DNA of 64,000 nt, from the NCBI GenBank assembly GCA_037176905.1, contig JBBBWG010018889.1, positions 102,446 through 166,445 on the forward strand, in the 5' to 3' direction. This DNA comes from Azolla pinnata. Its lineage: Eukaryota > Streptophyta > Polypodiopsida > Salviniales > Salviniaceae. Below are positions 47,490-63,599 of the stretch, in pieces. Every line of letters starts with the position of its first letter. Position 1 is the first letter of the stretch. The position numbers and the translations under genes are program-made. The notes beneath the pieces are model-generated. The model saw only the letters and a list, made by a program, of their open reading frames with translations, was not told the origin of the DNA and did not search any database.

Positions 47490-47755
47490 ACCTATCGAGA
47501 GGAGGAAGCCAGAACTTCGAAATCTATCGAGAGCAGGAACCCAGAACTTCGAAACCTATGTATCGGGAGGAGGAACCCAGAACTTCGAAACCTCTCTATC
47601 GAGAGGAGGAACCCAGAACTTCCAAACCTCTCTATCGAGAGGAGGAACCCAGAACTTCGAAACCTATCTATCGAGAGGAGGAACCCAGAACTTCGAAACC
47701 TATCTATCGAGAGGAGGAACATCAGAACTTCGAAACCTATCTATCGAGAGGAGGA
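47490..47755 (+). repeat. 36-bp minisatellite
   Basis: Seven copies of a 36-base unit containing CTATCGAGAGGAGGAACCCA and GAACTTCGAAACC. The + strand frame stays open and repeats YREEEPRTSKPL because 36 is a multiple of 3. It has no start context or flanking gene, so I treat it as noncoding. Confidence 0.92.
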
Positions 47756-48971
47756 AAACGAGGGGAAGAACGTTGTCGCGTCAAACTCGGCATTCTCTGG
47801 TCGCGGCCTTGCTGCGAAATTGCTCTCCGCAGATTTTGTCACGGCCTTGTTGCGAAAGAATTGCTCTTTGCAAATCTGCCGCGACCTTTACTGCATATTT
47901 GTAATGTAACGTTGTGTCGCGGGCAAAAAAGATTGGAGTTTGGGCCCCGATCCATGCAAGCGCGGATAAGAGATTTGTTGTAAAAAAATTGTTCTTTGCA
48001 AATCTGCTCAATCTTTATTGCATATTTATAATGTAACATTGTGTCGCGGGCAAAAAAGATCGGAGTTTGGGCCCCGATCCATGTAGCAGCGCCGGATCAG
48101 AGATTTGTTGTAATTTTATTTCCACTAATGAAAACTCGATTTTTCTCGGACAAAAATAGAACACTCGCAGAGATCTCTGTAGTCGGGGCGGAATCGATCG
48201 AAATTCAGACATGTGGTTCGTCGCACCGTAAAATTGTACAACTCCCAGAACTAGATTCTTTAGATTGGTGCAAAATAATTACGACAATGAGCATTTGCGT
48301 GGATAACTAACCGTTCGATCTCCACTATGTCAATGCAATTAGAAGAAAAGCTGTGCCCTGGTGTATTGAGTACAAGTTGAACTTGAAATCAGCACACACA
48401 CAAAGTACTTTGCTCTTTTAAATCTTACAAGAAGTCCAAAACTTCAGGATAATGCTTCTTCCAAGCTCCCTACCTGGAACTTGGAAGCCTGATTCCAATA
48501 CCACAAATTCATCTTCCAACAAAGCATCAATGCAAATGCCCCTAATAGTCCCAAGGTTGGATTCCTTTAAATTTATGTCTTACACAAATTGCAATTAAGA
48601 ATAACTATAGTCAGGTTAACAAAAAAAATAGCTACCAGACTGCATGCTTGGCTGGATATGGCACACATCTTGTACCTATGCTAAGCGTCTCTCTATCTCT
48701 ACACATGAGAGAATAACATGATTATCAAATAAATCGCGACATCTGTTCTTCGATGACATTTTTGACGTAAAACCCTGTCTAGCAATATAAGATGGTGGTG
48801 TCTGTGAAGACCTATTTACAGATTCCATTTTTAGTATTACACACAGCTTCTTCAAAGCTTCTTCAAAGCTTGGAAAAAGCTTTCCTTTTCGCGTATTCTT
48901 TGTGTAGCTGTCCTGGAATAACTCCATTCCACGGTGCCAACTGATATTGGGTTAAAAATTACTTATTGATT
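47756..48971. other. Intergenic, ~124-bp tandem duplication
   Basis: A duplicated block at about 47862-48112 (two copies sharing TTGTGTCGCGGGCAAAAAAG and GTTTGGGCCCCGATCCATG) follows the minisatellite. The remainder to 48971 is the 3' flank of the RCD1/CNOT9 gene. No gene seen. Confidence 0.6.
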
Positions 48972-51900
48972 TCACATGTTCTGTTGCCCTGGAAGTAGTT
49001 GCTCCATGGCAGAGAGAGGCGTACCAGAAAGACCTGTTGGTACTCTTTGGGCTGGATGCATTTGCCCGCCATTTACATTAGCAAGAAGCTGAGCAAGCCA
49101 TCGTCTAGTGGTCACATCCTCCTATCAAATAAAGCCCAGATCAAACTTTTTAGCTCATGAATATTATGCCTGTTTGCAATCGACAATCGAAAATACAATC
49201 TTCGCACTCTTAGGCAATTGCTGAATGTACTGTCCCGTAGCAGCTCCGGAAGACAATTCTTCAATGCCTCACATGCTCTGCACAAATACAAAAATATTGT
49301 GAGGACATTCCCACATAAAAAAGACTTCAAATACATATTGAGGACGATCAATGTATTAATTTAAAAACAACCTTGGATTATCTGATAGACGAAGATAGCA
49401 ACGGATAATATGTTTCAACAGGCGAACAGATGGCTGCTCAGCAAGCATGGCAACCATATTGCCCAGAACAGCACCTACTGCGAAGAACCGCTCTGCTGTG
49501 GCACAAATATAAGCAAGCCCAACATCATCTAACAGAATCTTTTGCACAATAAAAGTTGCAACCTGGAAAGACAAAACATTTCGTAAACTCCAGCGTCATA
49601 AACAGAAGGAAGATAGATATGCCATGAAAATCTTTTCATTGTACGTACCGTCTTAGAAAGTTCACTGCCCATTTCCATAGTGCGAAGGCATAAAGGAATG
49701 ATCTCAGTGGAGAGAAGGAAATTGATCACATCAGTATCATCAACCTAGCACACAGATCATTACCATCAGTATCTTTGTTTCTCTGGACCATACAAAGATA
49801 TCAGTTATACCTTAACGAGAGCTCCAATAACTCCTAAACTGGTGAGACGAAGATATTCGAAAGGTCTTGTTTTGCTCACGGTGTTTAAGAATGGGTACAA
49901 ATATAATGGTATATGTGCTGTCAAAGAGATAAAGCACATGAGAACAAGACTTATCAGCACCACATTGCCACGCATCATAAAATATCATGATGAGGTGATA
50001 CCACCCCAAAAAATGTAAAGCGGTTCAAGATAAAGACAGCCAAACACTGGACTCAGAAATTGAACTGGTCTCATCCATGTGAAGGTGAAAGGCACTATAG
50101 AGATCAGAATAGCAGAACTTTTGAGTGAAATGAAAAATATGTTCCGCAGTTGCCCATAATATGTCATGCTGCAGAGCCAAATAAAAAAGGTCCAAGGCAT
50201 CAAATTTGTTTCATATTTACGAAGTGTGTAGACCAAGAAGACTGGGATATACTGGTGCAGTACATTATGTTTTACAGGCTCATTAGGCACTGCTGCCTCA
50301 TGACTGAAGGATACTCTTGGTATCTGATATCCAGGCTTCTTTTATTTTTCTAATGGGTGATTTAGTGCATAGAAGTAGAAATGCATTGCAATTTGAAGAC
50401 CTTAGCCTCACATTTTATTAGCAAGTCCCATCAAAATCTTTCCCTTTCAGTGTTTTGCTTGAAATGGTACCAGTATACCAGAAAATCTACTCGTAAAGAT
50501 GTTTTTCTCAATGAATTATACTACTTATACTAGAATAACAAGATTCCATTTTTGCAAGAAAATCTTGTTCACAATTTTTCTGAGCACATACTAGTGTAAA
50601 AATGAAACCCCATTTTCAGTATTTCATCCAGCACAGATACGACTTGCCAGAAAAGGGAGATGCGTTATTACCATTCAAGAAAAAAGCTCTTGTTTCTGAA
50701 TGGGATGCGACACACTGGAAGGTAGCAAAGAATGTGTGTGTTAGGAACAAGCACCAAGAAGGTGGAAGTGGAAAGAAAAGAAAAATGATTTCAAACCTGC
50801 AAAAGTGCTAAGGCATTGCAAACGCGATTTGATGCACCTGCAGTTAAAGTTGGTGGCGACAACATTGGATAGATAGACACTATCTCCTGCAAAAGATATT
50901 CAATAGACTAATGATGATGCAGAATAAACTAAGGGTGGATGGCATTGTTATGATTTATATAGGTATTCAAATGACTCGATTGCCAATTTGACCATTGTCG
51001 ATGGTTAGTTGCAAAGAAAGATATAAAGCTTATAAGTCCAGAAATATTCAAGGCTCGATATGTATATACCAATGCTATGCATCACTTCAACAAAGCCTAG
51101 AATCTGCATGATGATCCAACAGAAATCTAGATTTGAATAGTATAATTATAATCCAACACAGTCAAGAAATTTGTCCGGTATTTGTGAAATGCTAAACATA
51201 ACTTCAAAAAACCATTTTTGAGTGTCAATTAATGTGATTAATGTACCACTGGGTCTGATAACAGCAGAACTCGTGAAGAATTGACAAAAATGCAAAGAAT
51301 TGATGTTGCACTAGAAAACATCTCTATAGCTGAGCTGCATACTATGAAGAACTATTGCCATGCAACCAGCTCGAGAACCACTTCACATCACATGGCCTGT
51401 TCACGCTGGATCATGCAGTGAGAGTTTTAACAGTGTAAAATTCTATCATCGACGACATTTGAGATCAGCATGACACTTGTTACAATAGAAACTAAATGCT
51501 TTAGGAACCCGTTGTCAAAGTTTCCCAAAATTCATGATATTCTTGGGAATCGCATGAAGATCTTGCATGATACTCATAATAAGGAATAGAATGCTCCAAA
51601 AGCAAAAGGCAGAAACCATTGATCAGTGAAACAAGTTTTATCCATGTTTCCAATGCACACACACATTCTATACTCATCCCTTGGATTCTATGTCATGTAT
51701 AGGATCTAACAAGAACCTAGAACATGGGCTTGGCTACCTCGTCCATACCATCATACAACCGTCTTATTATTAAACAGTCGATAAGAAAATTAGTACAGTT
51801 ACCCCTCTCTGTTTCCACTAAAACAAGATTTTTGCATAAGTATCATTCTCTCTACCAGAATAGCAGTTCACAAAGAAAAACATGGAAGCTGTAGACTATA

Positions 51901-52772
51901 TATCTCTGTGTGTGTGTGTGTATGTATGTGTATATATATATCTTCCATGGGATGCATTGAGCATCTAGTTTTCTCTTTTATATGACTTGTAATAAGAAAG
52001 TGTAAGAGACCAATAAAAGCAATTAAGAAAATCCAAAATAAAAACGACATTACCTGTAACAGTGCCGCGATTGTTCCACAGGAGTGCCATAACATTGGTG
52101 CAAGATCTTGAAAAAGCTCTCGTTTCTATGCAAAATTACCCATCATAACATTGAGTTCTAGCTGTCTTCATACATCTCAAGTTGAAACAATAGGATAATA
52201 CAAAACATGCTCGTTGTTACGATAACAACAATAAGGACTTTACGACAGGGCAAACCATTTAAGGTGGTTTTAGCGGAAATACAGACATCAGATTTATTTC
52301 TTTTCAGACAACTTAACTTCCTTGCAGTGCTCCATAGAGCACAAGAAACAAGAACCCATCAAGGGGAGAACCCAATAAAGCCATAATATCTAAGATCAGG
52401 CTGCATCAAGGGGAGAACCCAATGCAAGCGCAGAAGTAATTTCCCAGTTACTTATGCTCAACCTTTGGATAAACCGATTCAAAACAATGACTTTTCCAAC
52501 GAAACAAGTAAGGGCTCCATGCTTGAAAGGAGTCTAGTGGGATTTCAGATGCAACTTCTAAAATGCGCCATCATTCGAATGCCATACCCAAAGCAAATCA
52601 CTGCTTCCCCCCTCGCCCCCCCCCAAAAAAAAACACCCTTTCTCTCACTCTCTCGCTCTCTAGAATCTCAAGAAAGAGAACAGAAGCTGCTAACCTTGGA
52701 CAGATCGAGAAGGGCATTTTCACGCTGCTCAGGGATTATGAGCTCCAAGACGAGCTGCTCTGCAGTGGCCAT
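48972..52772 (-). CDS. CCR4-NOT subunit CNOT9 / RCD1-like protein (CAF40)
   Basis: Nine exons on the minus strand: 52695-52772, 52054-52125, 50797-50886, 50672-50714 (43-nt micro-exon), 49811-49917, 49649-49744, 49372-49562, 49208-49277 and 48972-49121; 897 nt, 298 residues, all phases matching. The armadillo-repeat core is nearly invariant across eukaryotes: [134 protein letters not shown], and [16 protein letters not shown]. The end is a plant-type tail ([14 protein letters not shown]...[11 protein letters not shown]). It acts in mRNA deadenylation and decay as a scaffold that binds RNA-binding partners. The micro-exon encodes [14 protein letters not shown]. The ATG at 52772 is the first conserved one; a longer N-terminus encoded upstream is possible. 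Confidence 0.95.
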
Positions 52773-53396
52773 TTTCTGCGCCCTCGCGTCTGTCGATTCT
52801 GCACCCGGAAGGCGATGGAAGGCAATGCCCTGCGAATCAGAAAAGAATGGAAGGAAAAAGAAGCAAAAATGTGTGAAATCGCCCACTTCCGTTTTCACAC
52901 GCAATTGTCCCACAGTTCTTAGAAAAAACGCCCAACAAAAAAATATAAATTACATCTGAATTTAATGCCTGCCAGATACAAATTAACGCACAATCGATTG
53001 ATTAACACCAAATCAATTAATTGTGAGTTCAATTAACATCAAATTAACCAACGGATTAAGGCGTCATTACTTGATCGACACCAAATGAATGCGCTGATAA
53101 ATCAATCAGATTCCGAAATCGCTAGCTTTAGTTAACTGAATGTAGTAAGGGAATCGATCAGGATCAATCAGTGGGGAGTGAATAGGAATACTCGCGGAAT
53201 TAATTGGGTGTTGATTTTAAGTGGAAGATAAGATTAGGCGTTAATTTGTAATGTTTTATTTTAGTCGCCGTTGAAATGTAATTTATAATTTGGCTGGGCG
53301 TTTTTAGGTAATTCTCCCGATTATAAATGAACAATTTTAGCTCCGAATCAGAACTGTTTAGAATCATGCAGAGATGTAAGGCTTCTAGCTAGGTCA

Positions 53397-53975
53397 GATT
53401 CTCTATCTACTTAGGGCTAATCCCCGTGTGTTGTTGACCACTTTAGGGTTCTATTGGCTTGTCGAGTAGAGATTTAGGGTTTCTTGTCACGTCGACTCTC
53501 TGTCTATTTAGGCCTAATCTCATGTTTTCTCAACCGCTTTTGGGATCTATTATCACATCATGTAAAGGTTTAGGGTTTTCTTGGGCTGATTCTCTATCTA
53601 TTTAGGGCTAATCCTATGTTTTCGTAACCGCTTCAGGGTGTGCTAATCCCATGTTTTCTTGGTTGCTTTAGGGTTCTATTATCATGTCACGTAGAGTTCT
53701 GGAGTTTTTGTCGGGTCGATTCTTTGTCTATATAGGGGCAATCCCATGTTTCATCGATCGATTTTTAGGGTTATGTTACTGTGTCATCTAGAGACTTAGG
53801 GTTTCATTCAGGTCGATTCTCTATCTATTTAGGGTTAGTCCCATGTTTTCTCAATTGTTTTAGGGTTCTATTATCGTGTCATGCCGAGATTTAAGTTTTT
53901 TGGTCAATTTGATTCTTTGTTTGTTTAGGCTAATCCCATTTTTTCTTGACTGCTTTTAGTGTTCTATTAGTAACT
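53397..53975 (+). repeat. ~97-bp minisatellite with embedded TTTAGGG motifs
   Basis: Six degenerate copies of GATTCTCTATCTATTTAGGG, CTAATCCCATGTTTTCTC, GCTTTAGGGTTCTATTATC and GTAGAGATTTAGGGTTTC modules; the third copy carries an internal partial duplication. Each unit contains up to three TTTAGGG-like heptamers. Confidence 0.85.
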
Positions 53976-55315
53976 TTTATTACTAATTAAACAATTAGTA
54001 ACATAATCTCAAGAATCTTGCCCTAATATTACTCGGCTCTACTTCCAAAGCTCATGAAATCCTCTTTAATTTTTTTTCTAAACTAAAACATTTTACTGTT
54101 AATGAACTGGAAACCACCAACAAGCTACATTCGAAGTTGAACTGGGGCTGTACATATATAATTACGTAAGAAATTTAATCTATATCTTCATATAAAGTTA
54201 TTGCACCACACACAACCACAGAATTAGAGACGAGAAACATCGATAGTATATAGTTTAGTAGCTTCATGTAGTAGGAAAAGGCAATAGGAAGTTGTGATGA
54301 AAAATAACACCACCAAATTTCTTTATCTGTCCTCGAGAAACAAGGTAACACTATCCATGCACTTGGAACATATTGAATCTTTCTGAGTAACTTCTCAAAA
54401 TCACCTTCTAATTGGTCAAAATGAGCCTTCTTAATTACACATTTTATCTACTCGATGTTTTATTGTTTTATATTGTCTTTTAAGAGTCTATATTATTCCG
54501 ACTACTACGAGTGATATGTTTCTTATCTTGTAAGTTGGAAGTTTCGCCCTTTCGCCAAACAATTTTGCTTGCATATGCTACAAGGTCAGATTAAGCATCT
54601 AGACAGGCTGTTTTTGCGTTCAAATTTGATGCGGTGTCAAGCTGAGCATCAAAATGAGTGTGTCGAATTTTGAATCGTTCTGTTATTTTCTACTAAAAGA
54701 TGCACTTTCGTTCCACTATTTTGTCATGTTGTGTTGGAAAATCATTAATTTTTTTCCATTTTGTAGACAAATCGAATTTTGGTTTGCTTGAATTGATGCT
54801 ATTGTAGAATGAAACTTATATTTTACAAACGTACTCTACCATCGCCTTCTTGATTGGGATTTAACGCGATAACTATTATGCATTGGTTTTGAGTTTCGGC
54901 GCAATCTATCATAAATTATTGTATGGAAAGCAATTAAAGACTTTGTCCGACCATTATAATGACATGCAAATGTGTGCAGTTACTACTGCTAAATGAAAGA
55001 TTGTAATTGACTGTGGCATAGACAGATAGATATCCCATAATTTTCTCTCAATCCAGTGATAAGTTTGCTATGAAACTTGTGGCATCATTGCGTTTCCTCT
55101 TGGCAATTATTGACATGTCGAGTATGATGCTCGATTAGAGAAGTTTCACTTCGATTAAGCCGTACAAGCATATGTTACTTATGTACTCAGCGTTTGCGTC
55201 AAGTCCAAAGAGACTTGTGCTAAGAGACGATCGCACTCGAATTCACTTCCGAAGCAGCATTCAGTTGTTTTCTTTACCGCTTTTAACTTAATGGACCGCC
55301 AAGCTTAGGCTATAT

Positions 55316-55366
55316 ACATACATACATACATACATACATACATACATACATACATACATACATACC
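55316..55366 (+). repeat. (CATA)n microsatellite
   Basis: Twelve CATA units, nearly perfect, about 600 bases upstream of the GDH start codon. Confidence 0.95.
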
Positions 55367-55902
55367 CGATGAAGGGTTACGGATCCGATCGGAGTAAGTT
55401 GGGAGGGGTTAGAATCGTGGCGGATCATTCACACGGAGACTTGAAAAGGGAGGGGAAAAAAAGAAGAAGAGGGTTAGTTAGTGTAGGTTAGAATCTCGCG
55501 TTAAGTTTAGACAAGACAACGCCATGATTGAAGCGAGAGTGCATTTAGGGGGGAGGGGCATGGGACGAGAAGCTCGACAAGAGGAAGATTCGCCAAATGT
55601 GGCGGAGCCAATGGCGTGAGCGCAACTCCTCATTGCATTCATGGCATGGGATGATGATGATGGTGATTATGATGATGATGATGATGATGATGATCATACT
55701 TGGGCTTGCCAAACCATCGGACGCAATGCGCTAGCTCTAAAGCCATGACTATGTGCTTACTTTGACTTTAGCGAGAGCAACGCCACATTTGTCGGGGAAG
55801 TGGGGGGTTTGGATTCGAAGAATCTTTCGAGAGTAAACTCGGGCGGGGATGTAACCGATCCGATCGTCGAAAAAGCTCGCGAAAGAACTACGGAGAGATC
55901 GG

Positions 55903-55910
55903 TATATAAG
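55903..55910 (+). promoter_or_regulatory. TATA box of the GDH gene
   Basis: TATATAAG in GATCGGTATATAAGCGC, 68 bases before the ATG at 55971. This allows a transcription start near 55935 and a short leader. Confidence 0.65.
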
Positions 55911-55934
55911 CGCAAACTGTAGCAGCTCTTCTGA

Positions 55935-60096
<4,162 letters not shown>

Positions 60097-63000
60097 TGAG
60101 GACGCATGCATGCGTGATAACAATGGTTTGTTATGCTTGAAAAGAAAAAACAAAAAAACAAACAACATGAGAAGCAAACATAAATGGCCGCTAATCTCAG
60201 GATCACATCACTAATGGCCGCTAATCTCATGTAATATGAAATCTGCGCACGATCTTGGGCGATTTTATAGCTTGGATTTGTTACAATATGTTCAATTTTT
60301 TCTATAATTGGATCTTTATATTCAATTGGTACATGCCTTTGGGTTTGAATCAAACGGGCTTTCATTAAATAGGGTTTGTAACCTTGCCCAACCTTTCTCT
60401 CATACATTTTTATCCTTTTTCTTATTAGCTAATATGTTCGCACGTAATTGACCTATCACACAATGACACACCTATGAGACATTGCATAAACATGTTCGAA
60501 GTATATAATGCCTCAGGATAAAACAAAATAAATTATATTACATGAAGTATAACAGGGTCCTTAGGCGTCACTGAAGGGGATTGGTCGCAGAGATACCATG
60601 ATGTAATGTCTTCAGCCAAAGCCTCACCCAAACTCGACAATGATATTAAATTGCTTGTTTAGAAGGATACGGATTTAAGCCATTTGAACATCTTAGCAAT
60701 GTCATTGGATTGATGAAAAATACTGCCATACATTGTCTCCACACTCTCAATTCTCTCGATCTATTTGGAGAATCATGACCGGTCTGTTGGCTTGGTGATC
60801 GACTAGATAGACTGGCCCTTACAATCATTTGAGAACAATGGGAACACCTAATGTTCATTCTTCACTCAAAATAAGGTGAAATCGATAATGTAAGACAAGT
60901 ACATCCCTTTCTTTGAATATACTGTTAGATTAGAAAAGAAAATTCTGGGCAAGAATCGCACCCCTGCAACTATGAAGCATTCACTTAAATATGGTTTTTA
61001 ATAGGCAATTTCCTATCCTCATTCTGAAAATATCTTTAGTCTAAAAAGGAAGCTAAGAGACTAATCATGCTTTAGTGGCTAGTAGTCCATAATCTTGTTG
61101 CAATTGGAGAATGGGCAAGCAAGGCAAGTCACTGTTCCATGTGTCCACGTTGTGATATGAAAATAAAATCGCAAGCACATTGTATTTAGAGAAAATAGGC
61201 ATTGAAAAGAAGATTATTCAGTATGTTATCCCATATACAAAGCAAATGTATTTTCATTATATGGTCATCAATACTCAAAGAAGCCTGGTTATATGAAGAA
61301 GATAAAACTATATATGTCTGGCATGTAAACAATGGCAGAGTGACCTTAGCCTATCTCACGAGATGAATATAGAGTTTCTAGGGCACTTGGAAAACAACAA
61401 AAATTAAGATATGACCACTACCATCACGTTGTTTCATATCTGGGCATCAGGATGCAAGAAACTCTTTCATAACATTAAGAACCCCCCAAAATAAACAATC
61501 CAAAAAATATGGCTCAAATTGACACATACACTGAAAAGTCAATATGAAAAATTAGAAAGCGACTTAGAACAAACTACAACAAGGAAAAAGGATCTCATAC
61601 AATAATGGAGAGCTACAGGGATATTCTCGAGAAATTATCTGAAGCCTAATCGCCTTTACTATGCACCAAACTTTTTATTCACAAAATCTATATGTTTTAA
61701 CTGATATGTGTAGGAAGATGTCAGACATGAAGCCCACCAGTGGAATTCGATGATGTTATACCATCTGATAGGACTCTTGTATATACGAAGATATCAGTTT
61801 TTGGGTCTTAAAATTGTGTAGATAATTGCATTATGACATTGTGTGAAACACTAAGCACTTTGTGTGTATAGCACATTCTTTTTGGAGCCTTAGACTCAAT
61901 AGTTATCTACCAATGAAATATCTTTTGATAAAAGAAAAAGTTTTTGACGTTACGATATAAACATTTGAACCTAAGATCAATAATCAGTGCACGATAATAG
62001 AGAGTAGTTCCAATTTCTAGAATTCTCAAGTCTGCTGCACTAAGAATGCATAATTTTATTAGAGAAATGTGTTTTTCATAGAATTGCCCCGATAAACACA
62101 TGTATAGACATGTTTTCAATTTGATTTATTATCGGGTATATTTTAGGTCTTAACTAGACAGACAACCTTGTTTCACTCCAATCATATCTATGAAAACTAC
62201 AAATAATCTCTTGTCATTTCATTTGGGACATCTTATGTGTGAAGTTTGACAGAAAACATCTTTGTTCTTTAGTCCGAACTTTTTTGGAAAAACTGATGAA
62301 ATACAACGTATATACCTCTACTCATCCAAGAGTGGAAGTACGATAAATGGGCAAGAAATCTCTTCTGAATCTGGCCTCCCTTCTCGTAAGCTTGGCATCC
62401 GCCGAGTTTGGTTTGCATCCCTACCTATGTATACAATGTCAATGACCAATATTCGTAAAGTATGCAATAAATCGAAGGGAACAAAAGTAAAGGATTGATC
62501 GCAAAACAACAAAGAATGGCTAGCTCAATGCTATAGCCACCAATTTAGGCGGAGGAATCGGACGGATTCTCGGCTTGACTTTGGATCGGTCTCCTCGAAG
62601 CATTCTGGACACGGGGGTGCTCGAATACGATAACACGGCCCAACAATAATTTGGATCGTTCCATTTGGAGTTGGTATTTATTGCTAATCCGTTCGGGGTT
62701 AGAATTTTAATGACGGGGTCATCATGTCACGGTGAGACTTGGCGTCGCATTAGGGGGCCACTGTTGGACACGGTCAGTTCCGGAGAAATCAATCCCCAGA
62801 GGCTACAGGGGAGAATGAAGGATGGGAAGAGGAACGAACCGTATTGGCAAATCATCGATCCAACGACTTCTGTCGTCGAGAATCTAGAGAGAGCTCATCC
62901 TTAGACCGCGGGAATCGCCGTCGCCGCCGTTCGATCGTCGATCCCGATCGGGGACCAATCGTGGGGAAAGCTGCTCTTGTAAGTAAGCGAGTGCACCATC

Positions 63001-63336
63001 GGATGATCGACATGCAGGCGTGATCCGATCGATTGGATCCGTAGCGATGATTAAAATGGTTACTTATACGGATGAATCCGTCATTAACGGCGGCTTTTAA
63101 TGGAGGAAGCGCGAAACCCTTGAGCCGTTCGTATGTGGACTCCAAGACGTCCACGCGCTCGCACTCCGGCCAATCGTAATACGGGGGTGGGGTGAGAAAC
63201 GTCGGGCCGGGCGGCGTATAAGAATCCGAGCGCCAGCTTCCAAGGGCTCAATACACACAATTCCATCAACTTACCGAATACACGGGAAGAGTTGGGAAAC
63301 CGCAGGGAGCCTTTACCGTGTAACATAGGGTTTATG
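60097..63336. other. 3.2-kb intergenic region, no gene recognised
   Basis: AT-rich 3' flank of GDH up to about 62.5 kb, then GC-richer sequence toward the subtilase gene. None of the short open frames (70 to 100 codons) has recognisable motifs. A TATAAGA at 63217 could serve the downstream gene. Confidence 0.5.
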
Positions 63337-63536
63337 AACCCTAGACCGTAAACCCTAAATCGTAGACCGTAAACCCTAAACCCTAAATCCTAGACCGTAA
63401 ACCCTAAACCCTAAACCCTAAACCCTAGACCGTAAACCCTAAACCCTAGACCCTAAACCCTAAATCCTAAACCCTAGACCCTAGACCCTTACCCTAAACC
63501 CTAAACCTAGACCCTAGACCCTAGACCCTAAACCCT
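63337..63536 (-). repeat. Interstitial telomeric array, (CCCTAAA)n with CCCTAGACCGTAAA variants
   Basis: Plant-type heptamers alternating with CCTAGACCGTAAAC variants over 200 bases. The tract ends about 65 bases upstream of the subtilase start codon. Confidence 0.94.
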
Positions 63537-63599
63537 GCGGCTCGAGGCATATAACGCCAGGCGGGCGGAATGCGGCGAAACCCACGCCGTCGAGCCGCC

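Noticed and set aside
47558-47983. + strand frame with 12-residue repeats YREEEPRTSKP(L/I)
   Set aside because: The 36-bp minisatellite keeps frame by its length. There is no promoter, conserved flank or homology seen.
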